A DNA stretch of 51,944 nucleotides from assembly GCF_024518575.1 (NCBI RefSeq), contig NZ_JANIHG010000008.1, forward strand, positions 1-51,944. Direction: 5' to 3'. Of the stretch, positions 18,181-27,711 are shown piece after piece; the first letter of the stretch is position 1, and the number at the start of each line of letters is the position of its first letter. Made by a program: the position numbers and the translations under genes. Source of the DNA: Methanothrix sp. (lineage in GTDB: Archaea > Halobacteriota > Methanosarcinia > Methanotrichales > Methanotrichaceae). A model generated the notes under the pieces. It was given only the letters and a program-made list of their open reading frames with translations, ran no database searches and was not told the origin of the DNA.

Positions 18181-19476
18181 ATGCAGAATGTTGACACAAC
18201 AAAATATATAATTTACGCTGATATCACTGCAGATGGCATAGTGGAGCGGCCGGATGTTGTGGGAGCGATATTCGGCCAGACGGAGGGGCTGCTGGGCAGC
18301 GATCTCGATCTCAGGGATCTCCAGAAGACTGGAAGGCTCGGCAGGATAGACGTCCAGATATCCTCAAGCGGCGGAAAGTCGATGGGCACGATCTCCATAC
18401 CATCAAGCTTCGATAAGGTCGAGACCGCGATTCTGGCTGCAGCTCTTGAGACCATAGACCGGGTTGGGCCCTGCATGGCAAGGATACAGGTTACAAAGAT
18501 AGAGGATGTAAGAGCCGCAAAGAGGAAGTACATCATCGACAGGGCGAAGAGGATACTGGTGGAGATGTTCGATGAGAACATCCTGGAGACGGAGCAGATC
18601 ACCGAGGAGATCAAGCAGTCTGTGAGGGTGGAGGAGATCACCTACATAGGCAAGGACAACCTGCCGGCGGGGCCGAACGTTCTGGATTCGGATGCGATTC
18701 TTGTTGTGGAGGGGCGGGCTGATGTCCTGAACCTTCTCAAGTACGGCATAAAGAACGCCGTCGCCGTTGGTGGGACGAACATACCTCCAACGATCACAGA
18801 GCTCTGCGCGAAGAAGATCGCCACAGCATTCACAGATGGCGACCGCGGCGGAGAGCTCATCGTCAAGGAGCTCCTGCAGGTCGCAGATATAGATTACGTC
18901 GCACGTGCGCCAGAGGGCAAGTGTGTGGAGGAGCTGACGCAGAAGGAGATCATACGCGCACTCCGCCAGAAGATCCCGGTCGAGCAGGTCATGGACATGT
19001 ACAAGATCAAGCCGATCTCGAGGAAGAAGCGGGAGATCGTGACCAAGCGGAAGAGCCTGATAAGGGAGAGACCAGTCTCTGTGAGGACCGTCGCCCAGGT
19101 GGTTCCGATAGCGCACCGTGCTGAGATCGCTCCGCCGCCCGAGATCCAGACAAGAGCGCTTCAGAAAGAGGCTCATGAGCACTACGAGGAGCCGGAGGAC
19201 TGGTTCAAGCACCATCTCGAGGAGCTCGACGGAACGCTAACTGCAAGGCTCTTCGACAGGAACAACAACCCGATAAGGGATGTGGCTGTGCGCGATCTCG
19301 CAAAAGAGCTGAAGGAGTCCAACGGCAGCGTTCATGGCGTGATATTCGATGGAGTGATCACCCAGAGGCTTCTTGATATCGCGGCTGAAAAGGGCCTGGA
19401 CTACCTGATAGGCGCCAAGATGGGGAGCATAGCGAAGACACCTGTGGGGATAAAGGTCATAACAAGCGGTCAGTGA
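18181..19476 (+). CDS. dnaG: Archaeal DnaG-like primase/exosome subunit
   Basis: About 431 residues. A TOPRIM domain lies in the middle, with the acidic signature [12 protein letters not shown] near residue 175 and TDGDRGGE near 218. The flanking N- and C-terminal regions are those of archaeal DnaG. The protein is a DnaG-family primase homologue and in archaea is also an RNA exosome component. ATG 18181 is preferred over GTG 18172 because GGGGTG sits about seven bases upstream. Two hairpins follow the stop. Confidence 0.93.
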   Translation: MQNVDTTKYIIYADITADGIVERPDVVGAIFGQTEGLLGSDLDLRDLQKTGRLGRIDVQISSSGGKSMGTISIPSSFDKVETAILAAALETIDRVGPCMARIQVTKIEDVRAAKRKYIIDRAKRILVEMFDENILETEQITEEIKQSVRVEEITYIGKDNLPAGPNVLDSDAILVVEGRADVLNLLKYGIKNAVAVGGTNIPPTITELCAKKIATAFTDGDRGGELIVKELLQVADIDYVARAPEGKCVEELTQKEIIRALRQKIPVEQVMDMYKIKPISRKKREIVTKRKSLIRERPVSVRTVAQVVPIAHRAEIAPPPEIQTRALQKEAHEHYEEPEDWFKHHLEELDGTLTARLFDRNNNPIRDVAVRDLAKELKESNGSVHGVIFDGVITQRLLDIAAEKGLDYLIGAKMGSIAKTPVGIKVITSGQ

Positions 19477-19486
19477 TAAGATCTCA

Positions 19487-19519
19487 GGAGATTCGGCCAG
19501 GATCTCCTTCGCATTTTTA
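19487..19519 (+). terminator. Hairpin and T-run after dnaG
   Basis: GGAGAT (19487-19492) pairs with ATCTCC (19502-19507) across a 9-base loop. ATTTTTA follows at 19513-19519. It is suitable as a dnaG transcription terminator. Confidence 0.45.
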
Positions 19520-19538
19520 TTGGTTGACCGGGTGATTT

Positions 19539-19561
19539 AGCGGAGCAGGCGCTCCGCTTTT
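19539..19561 (+). terminator. Strong 8-bp hairpin with T-run
   Basis: AGCGGAGC pairs perfectly with GCTCCGCT around the 4-base loop AGGC and is followed by TTT. It looks like an intrinsic terminator about 60 bases downstream of dnaG. Confidence 0.55.
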
Positions 19562-19585
19562 CGATCTAGAGGCCATGTGAACGCT

Positions 19586-19603
19586 CCCGCCCTGAAGGGC
19601 GGG
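19586..19603. repeat. CCCGCCC-TGAA-GGGCGGG hairpin, possible IS605-like end
   Basis: A perfect 7-bp GC stem with a TGAA loop is followed by GGTCTTCTCGCTTCGG. Similar hairpins are seen at transposon ends of the IS200/IS605 group, so this may be a solo remnant. No tnpA or tnpB coding sequence is nearby, so the assignment is tentative. Confidence 0.4.
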
Positions 19604-19671
19604 GTCTTCTCGCTTCGGCTTATTCTCTCCCAGAGATTCAGGAGTTTACGGACTACAACTGATCTTCAGCT

Positions 19672-19760
19672 GGACCTGTCCTGATACAGATGGTGTGTCT
19701 CCGACATCCAAATGCATGAAGGCCAGAATTTCTTGATCAGGCTCTTATTCGGACAGGTCC
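19672..19760. repeat. 10-bp inverted repeat pair upstream of carA
   Basis: GGACCTGTCC at 19672-19681 is the reverse complement of GGACAGGTCC at 19751-19760. They flank about 69 bases just upstream of the carA TATA box. This could be a looping operator or the ends of a tiny remnant element. Confidence 0.45.
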
Positions 19761-19777
19761 CTTCAGCTCATCGAAAC

Positions 19778-19786
19778 ATATTTAGA
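19778..19786 (+). promoter_or_regulatory. TATA box of carAB
   Basis: CATATTTAG lies about 30 bases before the carA ATG and predicts a leader of only a few bases. Confidence 0.5.
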
Positions 19787-19814
19787 TCACCTCATTGCTT
19801 GTGGTGGCGATACT

Positions 19815-20900
19815 ATGATTGGGGTCTTAGGGTTAGAGGATGGCACTCTGGTAGAGGGCTACGGTTTTGGTGCCCCAGGGATCGTAACCGGAGAGATCGT
19901 TTTCACCACGGTGATGTCTGGATATGAGGAGGCGCTGACAGATCCCTCCTACAACGGGCAGATCCTGCTATTCACCTACCCGCTGCAGGGCAACTACGGC
20001 GTGAGCGGTGATGAGTTCCAGTCGGATCGCATGTGGCCCAGGGGGATGGTCTGCAGGCACATCTGGCCGAGCCCGAAGCATCACAGGTCTACGAGAACGC
20101 TCGCGGAGTTTCTTGTTGATGAGGGAAGGCCCGGGATCCACGGCGTGGATACCAGGATGCTCACAGTCAAGATAAGAAGGCTTGGTGCCATGAAGGCAGC
20201 TCTCGCTGTTGGAGAGTCTGTGGTGAGAGGGATCGACATCGTGCAGCTCGCCAGGGATCAGCCCTCGATATCGTCCCTGGATCTGCTGAGCGAGGTCACG
20301 TGCAGAAGCCCTTACAGGATAAGAGGATCTGGCCCAAGGCTGGCGGTGATCGACCTCGGGATAAAGCGGCACATACTCAAGAGCCTGGAGTGCCGCGGGT
20401 TCGATCTGCACGTTCTTCCTGCACATTCGAGCATCTCGGATATAGAGGCGGTCGAGCCTGATGGTCTTTTCATATCAAACGGACCCGGAGACCCTGAGAG
20501 GGCGGTGAGCGCCATAGAGGCTGTCAGGCATTTCGCGGGATCGATGCCGATATTCGGAATATGCCTCGGCCATCAGGTCATCTCGCTGGCGCTGGGCGCT
20601 AGGACGTTCAAGCTGAAGTTCGGCCATCACGGAGGCAACCAGCCTGTGAAGGACCTCGAGAGCGGGATCGTCTACATAACATCTCAGAACCACAACTTTG
20701 CAGTTGTTCCCGAATCAGTTGAAGGTACAGATCTTGAGATAACGCAGCTGAATGCGAACGATGGAACTGTGGAGGGGATCAGGAGCAGGTACCTGAAGAT
20801 CCTGGCGGTTCAGTACCACCCTGAGGCGCATCCAGGACCGATGTGCACCGAGGATCCGTTCTTCAGCTCTGTTTTGAAGATCGCATCCGGAGGCGATTGA
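19815..20900 (+). CDS. carA: Carbamoyl-phosphate synthase small (glutaminase) subunit
   Basis: A 361-residue subunit that releases ammonia from glutamine for carbamoyl phosphate, the precursor of arginine and pyrimidines. The class I glutaminase nucleophile is Cys250 in GICLGHQ, and the His/Glu of the triad lie in [10 protein letters not shown] near 334. The N-terminal CarA domain starts normally ([10 protein letters not shown]). It is separated from carB by one base, so the subunits are co-translated. Confidence 0.96.
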   Translation: MIGVLGLEDGTLVEGYGFGAPGIVTGEIVFTTVMSGYEEALTDPSYNGQILLFTYPLQGNYGVSGDEFQSDRMWPRGMVCRHIWPSPKHHRSTRTLAEFLVDEGRPGIHGVDTRMLTVKIRRLGAMKAALAVGESVVRGIDIVQLARDQPSISSLDLLSEVTCRSPYRIRGSGPRLAVIDLGIKRHILKSLECRGFDLHVLPAHSSISDIEAVEPDGLFISNGPGDPERAVSAIEAVRHFAGSMPIFGICLGHQVISLALGARTFKLKFGHHGGNQPVKDLESGIVYITSQNHNFAVVPESVEGTDLEITQLNANDGTVEGIRSRYLKILAVQYHPEAHPGPMCTEDPFFSSVLKIASGGD

Positions 20901-20901
20901 G

Positions 20902-23900
20902 ATGCCGAGGCGCCCAGACATCAAGAAGGTCCTCCTGATAGGCTCTGGCCCTATCCAGATCGGGCAGGCAGCGGAGTTCGATTTCTCGGGTTCGCAGGCA
21001 TGCAAATCCCTCCGCGAGGAGGGCGTGGAGGTCGTCCTGGTCAACTCAAACCCGGCAACGATAATGACCGACCCCGATATGGCGGATAAGGTCTACATCG
21101 AGCCGCTGGTGCCGGAGATTGTTGCAAAGATCATAGAGAAGGAGCGCCCGGATGGCATAATAGCCGGGATAGGCGGCCAGACCGGCCTGAACATAACAAG
21201 CGAGCTCGCAGAGATGGGCGTTCTGGAGAGATACAACGTCGAGGTGCTCGGGACTAAGGTGAGATCGATCCAGGAGGCCGAGGACAGGGATCTCTTCAAG
21301 AAGGCGATGGAGCGCATCGGAGAGCCTGTGCCGAGGAGCATTGCCGTCACAAGCCTTGAGGAGGCGGAGGAGGCGATGAAGGAGCTCGGCCTTCCTCTGA
21401 TAGTGAGACCCGCGTACACACTCGGTGGCAGCGGCGGAGGGATCGCGAGGACGCGTGAGGATCTCATGCGTATATGCGAGATGGGTTTGAAGAGATCCCG
21501 CATACATCAGGTGCTCCTCGAGGAGAGCGTCATTGGATGGACAGAGGTGGAGTACGAGGTGATGAGGGACTCGAACAACACATGCATCACCATCTGCAAC
21601 ATGGAGAACATGGATCCTATGGGGATTCACACAGGAGAGTCGATAGTTGTCACGCCGATACAGACGCTCTCCGATCATGAGATCCAGATGCTCAGATCTG
21701 CTGCAATAAACATCATAAGAGCGCTGGGGATAGAAGGAGGATGCAACATACAGTTCGCGGTCAGAAACGGCGAGTACAGGGTTATCGAGGTCAACCCCCG
21801 CGTCTCGAGATCATCAGCTCTGGCCTCGAAGGCCACAGGCTATCCGATAGCCCGCGTCACTGCCAAGATAGCCATCGGCCTCACGCTCGATGAGATCAGA
21901 AACGATGTGACAAAGGAGACGCCGGCATCATTCGAGCCCACCGTCGATTACGTCGTCATAAAGATCCCGAGGTGGCCATTCGACAAGTTCGTCAAGGCCG
22001 ACAGGACGCTCACAACATCGATGAAGTCCACGGGAGAGGTGATGGCCATAGGCAGGAGCTACGAGGAGGCTCTCATGAAGGCCATCAGGTCTCTCGATAT
22101 CGATATAGATCTGGGATACAACGGCAAGTACACACCATGGAGCGATGAAGATGTCAGAGAGCTCCTAAGAACGCCGACGGATGAGAGGCTCTTCGCGATA
22201 TACCAGGCTCTCAGGCGTGGTTTCTCGGTGGATGAGATCTCACAGCTGAGCATGATCGATCCGTACTTCATCGAGAGGATTCAGAACATAATCCAGATGG
22301 AGGACGAGCTGAAAAAGGGCCTCACCCCGGACAGGCTCAGGCGCGCTAAGAGGATGGGGTTCCTCGACAGCAGGATCGCAGAGCTTGTGGGATTGAGCAG
22401 GGAGGAGGTCACCGACTACAGGCTCTCTCTGGGGATAATACCCACATACAAGATGGTGGACACGTGCGCAGCTGAGTTCGCGGCATCGACTCCATACTAC
22501 TACTCGACATACGATGAGGAGTGCGAGCTGTCTCCATCCGATAAGAAAAAGGTCCTGATCCTCGGCTCAGGTCCGATAAGAATCGGCCAGGGCATAGAGT
22601 TCGATTACTGCACAGTCCATGCGGTCACAGCCCTCAGGGAGATGGGAATCGAGGCTCACATAATCAACAACAACCCAGAGACAGTCTCCACAGATTATGA
22701 CACCTCTGACAAGCTCTTCTTCGAGCCCGTCACCCTTGAGGACGTTATGAACGTGATCGAGAAGGAGAATTACTGGGGAGTGATGGTGCAGTTCGGAGGT
22801 CAGACGGCTGTGAACCTGGCGGTGCCGCTGGAGCGGGAGCTGAAGCGGCGGGGCCTGAAGACCGTGATCCTGGGAACATCTCCTGACAGCATAGATATCG
22901 CGGAGGACAGGGAGCGCTTCAACAAGCTGCTCAATTCACTGGGAATACCGCAGCCTAGAGCGGGAATAGCCTACTCCCCGGAGGAGGCGAAGAAGGTTGC
23001 AAAGGAGATCGGCTACCCTGTTCTGGTCAGGCCGAGCTACGTCCTCGGCGGCAGGGCGATGGAGATAGTCTACGACGAGTCAGGACTGGAGCTATACATG
23101 CGTGAGGCTGTGCGCGTATCTCACGAGCATCCGGTGCTCATAGACGACTTCCTGCAGAACGCTGTCGAGATAGATGTCGATGCTGTGTGTGACGGTCGCG
23201 ATGTTCTCATCGGGGCTATCATGGAGCACATAGAGGAGGCCGGGATACACTCGGGAGACAGCGCATGCATGATCCCCCCACAGACGCTTCCAGAGGACGT
23301 CGTCGCGACAGCGAAGGATTATGTAAGGCGCATAGCTCTGGCGCTGGGGGTCAGGGGAATAATCAACATTCAGATGGCCTACAAGGATGGCGTCGTTTAT
23401 GTCCTCGAGGCCAATCCCAGATCGTCCAGGACGATACCGTTCGTGTCGAAGGCCGTGGGCCTGCCCCTGGCGAAGATCGCTGCAAAGGTTATGGCAGGAA
23501 TGACTCTGAGAGAGATGAATCTAAACGTCGAGCCCGAGATACCGTATGTGGCTGTCAAGGAGGTGCTCCTGCCGTTCGACAAGCTCCCCGGCGCAGACGT
23601 CCTCCTAGGCCCTGAGATGAGGTCCACAGGGGAGGTCATGGGGATCGACTACAACATGGGACTCTCGTTCTTCAAGGCGGAGATGAGCGCTGAGAACAGC
23701 CTCCCGCTCGATGGAATCGTCTTCATCTCTGTGAGGGACGAGGACAAGGCTGAGATGGCAGAGGTGGCCAGGAGGCTTGCCAGCGCAGGTCTCAAGATAA
23801 TAGCAACCGACGGCACATCTGAGTATCTGAGAAGAGCCGGAGTTCCGGCGGAGCGCGTCAGGAAGATCTACAACGGCAGCCCGAACGTTCTGGATTACAT

Positions 23901-24126
23901 CAGGAGGGGCGAGGTGAAGCTGATAATAAACACGCCCACGACCAAGCAGTCTGTGAGGGATGGCTTCCAGATACGCAGGAGCGCAGTAGACTACCACGTG
24001 CCGTACATAACAACCGTACAGGCGGCGAAGGCTGCGGCCGAGGCGATAGAGAAGGCCCTGAAGGGAGAGCTGACGATAAAGGCGCTGGATGAGTACCACA
24101 GGGAGGTGCGCTACAGGTCTCTCTGA
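20902..24126 (+). CDS. carB: Carbamoyl-phosphate synthase large subunit
   Basis: A full-length 1074-residue subunit with the two homologous ATP-grasp halves. The first begins [20 protein letters not shown] and the second [20 protein letters not shown] near residue 550. Each half has a glycine-rich ATP-binding loop ([16 protein letters not shown]). The C-terminal regulatory methylglyoxal-synthase-like domain is present at about 935-1074. Many archaea split this protein in two. Here it is a single chain. Confidence 0.97.
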   Translation: MPRRPDIKKVLLIGSGPIQIGQAAEFDFSGSQACKSLREEGVEVVLVNSNPATIMTDPDMADKVYIEPLVPEIVAKIIEKERPDGIIAGIGGQTGLNITSELAEMGVLERYNVEVLGTKVRSIQEAEDRDLFKKAMERIGEPVPRSIAVTSLEEAEEAMKELGLPLIVRPAYTLGGSGGGIARTREDLMRICEMGLKRSRIHQVLLEESVIGWTEVEYEVMRDSNNTCITICNMENMDPMGIHTGESIVVTPIQTLSDHEIQMLRSAAINIIRALGIEGGCNIQFAVRNGEYRVIEVNPRVSRSSALASKATGYPIARVTAKIAIGLTLDEIRNDVTKETPASFEPTVDYVVIKIPRWPFDKFVKADRTLTTSMKSTGEVMAIGRSYEEALMKAIRSLDIDIDLGYNGKYTPWSDEDVRELLRTPTDERLFAIYQALRRGFSVDEISQLSMIDPYFIERIQNIIQMEDELKKGLTPDRLRRAKRMGFLDSRIAELVGLSREEVTDYRLSLGIIPTYKMVDTCAAEFAASTPYYYSTYDEECELSPSDKKKVLILGSGPIRIGQGIEFDYCTVHAVTALREMGIEAHIINNNPETVSTDYDTSDKLFFEPVTLEDVMNVIEKENYWGVMVQFGGQTAVNLAVPLERELKRRGLKTVILGTSPDSIDIAEDRERFNKLLNSLGIPQPRAGIAYSPEEAKKVAKEIGYPVLVRPSYVLGGRAMEIVYDESGLELYMREAVRVSHEHPVLIDDFLQNAVEIDVDAVCDGRDVLIGAIMEHIEEAGIHSGDSACMIPPQTLPEDVVATAKDYVRRIALALGVRGIINIQMAYKDGVVYVLEANPRSSRTIPFVSKAVGLPLAKIAAKVMAGMTLREMNLNVEPEIPYVAVKEVLLPFDKLPGADVLLGPEMRSTGEVMGIDYNMGLSFFKAEMSAENSLPLDGIVFISVRDEDKAEMAEVARRLASAGLKIIATDGTSEYLRRAGVPAERVRKIYNGSPNVLDYIRRGEVKLIINTPTTKQSVRDGFQIRRSAVDYHVPYITTVQAAKAAAEAIEKALKGELTIKALDEYHREVRYRSL

Positions 24127-24290
24127 TCCTGTAGCGGCTCAACCTTCACACCTCTTTTGCACTCATCGGCACACGCCACCGTTAAACATCAAGCTGTTTT
24201 TGAGAGATGCTTTCCGGTATATCTCTCACCATCGCCCTGGTTTGTGGCCATGCTGATGCCATGGGGATCAGAAGTGGCTTCAGGGTCAAG

Positions 24291-24298
24291 ATTTATCT
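24291..24298 (+). promoter_or_regulatory. TATA box of the aconitase-family gene
   Basis: ATTTATCT lies about 27 bases before ATG 24323, so that ATG would be the first codon of a leaderless mRNA. The in-frame ATG at 24302 would then lie upstream of the transcript. Confidence 0.5.
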
Positions 24299-24322
24299 AT
24301 CATGGGAGTGATGGGCCTGAGC

Positions 24323-25573
24323 ATGGCTGGTCAAACCCTCTCGGAGAAGATATTCTCAAGGGCCGCGAACAGGGAGGCCAGGGCTGGCGAGTTCGTCATG
24401 GCCTCGATAGATCGCGCGATGATACATGACATAACCGGGCCTCTCGCTGTCAGGGGCTTCTACGAGATAGCAGGCAGGGGTGCCAGGGTCTGGGATCCCT
24501 CCAGGATTGTGATCCTCTTTGACCATCAGGTGCCTGCAGACAGCATAAAGGCGGCTGAGAACCACCAGATGCTGAGGGCATTTGCAAGAGAGCAGGGCAT
24601 CATAAACTACGATGTATTCAGCGGAATCTGCCATCAGGTCATGCCCGAGAACGGCCATGTGCTTCCAGGGCACCTCATAGTCGGCACGGACTCTCACACA
24701 TGCACCTACGGGGCGCTGGGAGCTTTCGCGACCGGCATCGGCTCGACAGACATGGCCAGCGTGTTCGCCACAGGAAAGCTCTGGTTTATGGTACCTCAGA
24801 CCCTCAGGCTTGTGATAGACGGGCGCCTGCCAAGGAGAGTCACATCAAAGGATGTGATACTCAGGATCATCGGCGACATCGGCGCGGATGGCGCGAACTA
24901 TCTCGCATGCGAGTTCGCCGGATCCGCGGTCGAGAGGATGAGCGTCGCAGAGAGGATGACCATGACCAACATGTCGATAGAGATGGGCGCGAAGGCAGGG
25001 CTTGTGGAGCCGGACAGGGTTACCATGACATACCTCAGGGAGTGGGTCACCGAGGAGCCGATCAGGGGGGATGAGGACGCGATCTTCACAGAAAGACACT
25101 GGGACGTGAACGATCTCGAGCCACAGGTGGCCATGCCCCATCGTGTCGATAATGTGGTACCTGTCAGCACTCTTCATCATGTGAAGATCGATCAGGTCTT
25201 CCTCGGATCGTGCACGAATGGTCGATTCGAGGACCTCAAGCTCGCTGCAGAGGTGATGGGCGATGAGCCGGTTGCACGGGGCGTCAGGATGATCGTCATC
25301 CCTGCGAGCAGGAAGGAGTACATGAGGGCGCTCAGGGCAGGACTCATTGAGAGGTTCATGGAGGCTGGTGCGATCGTAGAATCGCCGTGCTGCGGCCCGT
25401 GCATGGGCGGAAGCTTCGGGCTGATCGGGCCTGGAGAGGTCTCTCTGTCAACATCTAACAGAAATTTCGTCGGAAGGCAGGGCAGCCCGCAGGGTGAGAT
25501 CTACCTCTGCTCTCCCGCAGTCGCGGGTGCAAGCGCCATAACCGGGGAGATCACGGATCCGAGGGAGATCTGA
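24323..25573 (+). CDS. 3-isopropylmalate dehydratase or homoaconitase large subunit
   Basis: About 416 residues of the aconitase-type large subunit. The three cluster cysteines are in GSCTNGR near residue 296 and CCGPC near 355-359. The start [11 protein letters not shown] is typical for LeuC-type proteins. It either isomerises isopropylmalate in leucine synthesis or works in the homologous 2-oxosuberate pathway of coenzyme B. Sequence alone does not separate LeuC from HacA. The small subunit is not adjacent, as is common in methanogens. ATG 24323 is chosen from the TATA position. Confidence 0.85.
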   Translation: MAGQTLSEKIFSRAANREARAGEFVMASIDRAMIHDITGPLAVRGFYEIAGRGARVWDPSRIVILFDHQVPADSIKAAENHQMLRAFAREQGIINYDVFSGICHQVMPENGHVLPGHLIVGTDSHTCTYGALGAFATGIGSTDMASVFATGKLWFMVPQTLRLVIDGRLPRRVTSKDVILRIIGDIGADGANYLACEFAGSAVERMSVAERMTMTNMSIEMGAKAGLVEPDRVTMTYLREWVTEEPIRGDEDAIFTERHWDVNDLEPQVAMPHRVDNVVPVSTLHHVKIDQVFLGSCTNGRFEDLKLAAEVMGDEPVARGVRMIVIPASRKEYMRALRAGLIERFMEAGAIVESPCCGPCMGGSFGLIGPGEVSLSTSNRNFVGRQGSPQGEIYLCSPAVAGASAITGEITDPREI

Positions 25574-25668
25574 TAGCTGTTGAGGTCTGCAATGTCTTTA
25601 TCTGAGAGATGAAGTTCTGAGCGGCGCAGTGGCTGCGAATGGCCTCTGCGTGATCATTTTATGATGCG

Positions 25669-26472
25669 ATGAAGATTGCACTGAAGGTCGCATATCTCGG
25701 AGATCGTTACTACGGCTTCCAGAGGCAGCCGGGTCTCCGAACGGTGGAAGGAGTCATAAGAGACGCTCTCCTGAGGATAGGGGTCGCAAACGGGGACTTC
25801 TGCTATGCAGGAAGGACCGACCGGGGGGTCAGCGCGCTCGGCCAGGTCATCGACTTCTGGATCGATGATGAGAGGGAGCATCTCGCATCTCCCAGGGTGA
25901 TCAACGGCTTCCTCCCATCTGATGTTTGGGCATGGGCAAGAGCGGTCGCGCCGGCCGGGTTCAGCGCCAGGTGGAACGCCTTGTGGAGGGAGTACAGGTA
26001 CTTTCTCTTCTCCCCAGATCTCGACCTGAGTTCCGTGAGAGAGGCTGCAGAGCATCTTCTCGGCACCCACGACTTCCGGAACTTCTCCACGTCAAAGGTG
26101 GACACGGTCCGCAGGGTAATCTCAATTGATGTGAATGAGTGTGGAGGGATTGTGGTCTTCGATATAAGAGCTGATGGTTTCCTCTGGAACATGGTCCGGC
26201 GCATCGTCGGGGCCCTGGAGCTGATAGGCATCGGCGAGAGACCTGTGGAGTGGATCCAGGAGCTTCTCGATCCAGCGACCCCCCACGGCGCGCCTACAGC
26301 GCCGCCAGAAGGGCTGATGCTGATGGACGTCGGCTACAGTGATCTGGAGTGGGTGGAGGATAACTACACGAAGCAGCGCGTCTCGAGGATGCTCATCAGC
26401 GAGGCCAAAAGAAGGGCCGCAATCTCTGAGGTGGTAAAGGAGGTGCTCTCGCGGATGGGGGATACATTCTGA
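25669..26472 (+). CDS. truA: tRNA pseudouridine synthase A
   Basis: A 267-residue enzyme that makes pseudouridine in the anticodon arm (positions 38-40) of tRNAs. The catalytic Asp51 is in AGRTDRGVSA, and FLWNMVRRIVGAL in the second half is the other TruA signature. The length is normal. A TATA-like CATTTTAT lies just upstream, so the leader is short. The next gene is a tRNA on the same strand. Confidence 0.93.
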   Translation: MKIALKVAYLGDRYYGFQRQPGLRTVEGVIRDALLRIGVANGDFCYAGRTDRGVSALGQVIDFWIDDEREHLASPRVINGFLPSDVWAWARAVAPAGFSARWNALWREYRYFLFSPDLDLSSVREAAEHLLGTHDFRNFSTSKVDTVRRVISIDVNECGGIVVFDIRADGFLWNMVRRIVGALELIGIGERPVEWIQELLDPATPHGAPTAPPEGLMLMDVGYSDLEWVEDNYTKQRVSRMLISEAKRRAAISEVVKEVLSRMGDTF

Positions 26473-26568
26473 TACGCTGAGTACGTAAATGATCTGCGAC
26501 ACAGTGTGAAGGCTGATGATGCGCTCTCTTCATGAGAGCTGCTCTGGAGTGCAGCCACAGGGGCAACA

Positions 26569-26577
26569 GATATAAAC
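26569..26577 (+). promoter_or_regulatory. TATA box of the tRNA-Ser gene
   Basis: GATATAAAC is about 26-34 bases upstream of the tRNA 5-prime end, so transcription would begin almost at the mature end. The same transcript could continue into the eL40 gene. Confidence 0.6.
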
Positions 26578-26624
26578 CATCAGATCTCTCAGCTGAAGTC
26601 GTGCCGGGGTGGCAGAGCGGACAA

Positions 26625-26657
26625 GCTCTGGGCCGTGCTCCAGCGGCAGAGGTCCAT
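26625..26657 (+). other. 33-nt D-loop intron of tRNA-Ser(CGA)
   Basis: A bulge-helix-bulge is formed by GGAC (26619-26622) with GTCC (26652-26655). The 3-nt bulges are AAG (26623-26625) and ATA (26656-26658), and the 5-bp inner helix is CTCTG/CAGAG. Cutting after the second bulge base places the intron between tRNA positions 21 and 22. The outer helix is weak and is only the D-stem. Confidence 0.78.
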
Positions 26658-26708
26658 ACGCGGCAGGCTCGAGACCTGTTGTCCCTTTCAGGGACGCTTG
26701 GGTTCAAA

Positions 26709-26738
26709 ATGGCGCGGACGTCGAGTCCACCATGAAAA
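26709..26738 (+). other. 30-nt T-loop intron of tRNA-Ser(CGA)
   Basis: A complete bulge-helix-bulge is present. The outer helix is the T-stem TTGGG/CCCAA and the central helix is TTCA (26703-26706) with TGAA (26733-26736). The 3-nt bulges are AAA and AAT, and the inner helix is TGG/CCA. Cutting after the second base of each bulge joins positions 59 and 60 and restores the loop TTCAAAT exactly. Confidence 0.88.
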
Positions 26739-26788
26739 TCCCAACCCCGGCGCCAAAACGATATCCTTCATCGGGGAGAGTAACTATT

Positions 26789-26935
26789 ATGGCCAGATTT
26801 CCAGAGGCAGAAAATCGAGTTCTGAACGTCAAGATATGCATGCGCTGCAATGCGCGCAACCCCGTCAGGGCGACACGCTGTCGTAAATGCAGGTACAAGG
26901 GCCTCAGGATGAAGTCCAAGGAGAGCAGAGGATAA
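26789..26935 (+). CDS. rpl40e: Ribosomal protein eL40
   Basis: A 48-residue zinc-ribbon protein of the large ribosomal subunit. Two CxxC pairs (CMRC and CRKC) hold the zinc, and the tail is basic ([14 protein letters not shown]). The ATG has GGGGAG ten bases upstream and lies only 34 bases after the tRNA-Ser gene, so both may share a transcript. The longer frame from 26609 runs through the tRNA and is not real. Confidence 0.92.
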   Translation: MARFPEAENRVLNVKICMRCNARNPVRATRCRKCRYKGLRMKSKESRG

Positions 26936-26943
26936 ACGGGTCT

Positions 26944-27711
26944 ATGCTCAGAAAGCGTGTCGAGATAGGTCCTGTGGAGTCGGAGCTCTGGGACGCCGTG
27001 GAGTCTCAGGGGGCGGCGCACCTTACCCTCATAGATCCGGCGTCGCAGGATCCGGAGCGGGCTGCGCAGATGGCGAGATCAGCAGCGGACGCTGGCACCA
27101 AGGCCGTCATGGTCGGTGGATCTGTCGGTGCCACCGGCTCCACACTGGACAGGACCGTGCGCGCCATAAAGGAATCTGTGGAGCTACCTGTGATCCTCTT
27201 TCCGAGCAGCGCTGCAGGCCTTTGCGATAGCGCTGATGCGGTCTTCTTCATGAGCCTTCTGAACTCGAGATCCAATAGCTATCTCATAGAGAACCAGGCG
27301 CTCGGAGCACCGATTGTCTCCAGATATGGGCTTGAGGCGATACCCATGGGCTACATAGTGGTTGAGCCCGGGGGCACGGTCGGCTGGGTTGGCGATGCGA
27401 AGCTCGTGCCGCGGAGAAAGCCAGAGATTGCGGCTGCGTACGCGCTCGCAGGGCGCTACCTCGGGATGCGTCTGATATATCTGGAGGCAGGCTCCGGCGC
27501 AGAGTCGCCCGTCCCAGCGAGCATGGTCTCTGCGGTCAGGGAGGCGATCGGCGATGCGATTCTGGTCGTGGGCGGCGGGATACGCGACGCAGAGAGCGCC
27601 AGTAAGCTCGTGGCTGCGGGCGCGGATCTGATAGTCACAGGCACAGGCATTGAGCAGTCAGGTGACGTCTTCGAATTTGTAAAGAGCATCGTCACCGCGA
27701 TACATGTCTAG
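26944..27711 (+). CDS. Geranylgeranylglyceryl phosphate synthase
   Basis: About 255 residues of the GGGP synthase TIM barrel, which makes the first ether bond of archaeal membrane lipids from sn-glycerol-1-phosphate and geranylgeranyl diphosphate. Family motifs include HLTLIDPA near the start, the segment FPSSAAGLCDSADAVFFMSLLN, YLEAGSGAESPV near 180, and the late phosphate loop VGGGIRD. ATG 26944 starts eight bases after the eL40 stop, so an eL40 operon is likely. The stop overlaps the next gene by eight bases. Confidence 0.93.
   Translation: MLRKRVEIGPVESELWDAVESQGAAHLTLIDPASQDPERAAQMARSAADAGTKAVMVGGSVGATGSTLDRTVRAIKESVELPVILFPSSAAGLCDSADAVFFMSLLNSRSNSYLIENQALGAPIVSRYGLEAIPMGYIVVEPGGTVGWVGDAKLVPRRKPEIAAAYALAGRYLGMRLIYLEAGSGAESPVPASMVSAVREAIGDAILVVGGGIRDAESASKLVAAGADLIVTGTGIEQSGDVFEFVKSIVTAIHV

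Larger units (their letters stand above)
26603..26755 (+). tRNA. tRNA-Ser(CGA) with two introns, CCA encoded
   Basis: The acceptor GCCGGGG pairs with CCCCGGC (26745-26751), followed by discriminator G and genomic CCA. The anticodon arm GCAGG-CTCGAGA-CCTGT (26663-26679) gives anticodon CGA. A long variable arm (GTCCC-TTTCA-GGGAC) marks a class II tRNA, so serine. The gene is too long as read. Removing 26625-26657 from the D-loop and 26709-26738 from the T-loop yields a normal molecule of 87 nt plus CCA. It has A21, G18G19, G15-C48 and the T-loop TTCAAAT between TTGGG and CCCAA. There is no intron in the anticodon loop. One oddity is an A12-C23 mismatch in the D-stem. Confidence 0.88.

Noticed and set aside
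18403-19215. 270-residue frame antisense to dnaG
   Set aside because: Low-complexity Leu/Arg-rich translation typical of the reverse strand of a GC-rich gene.
26609-26788. Protein extension upstream of eL40
   Set aside because: It runs through the tRNA-Ser gene, and the 48-residue eL40 is complete from 26789.
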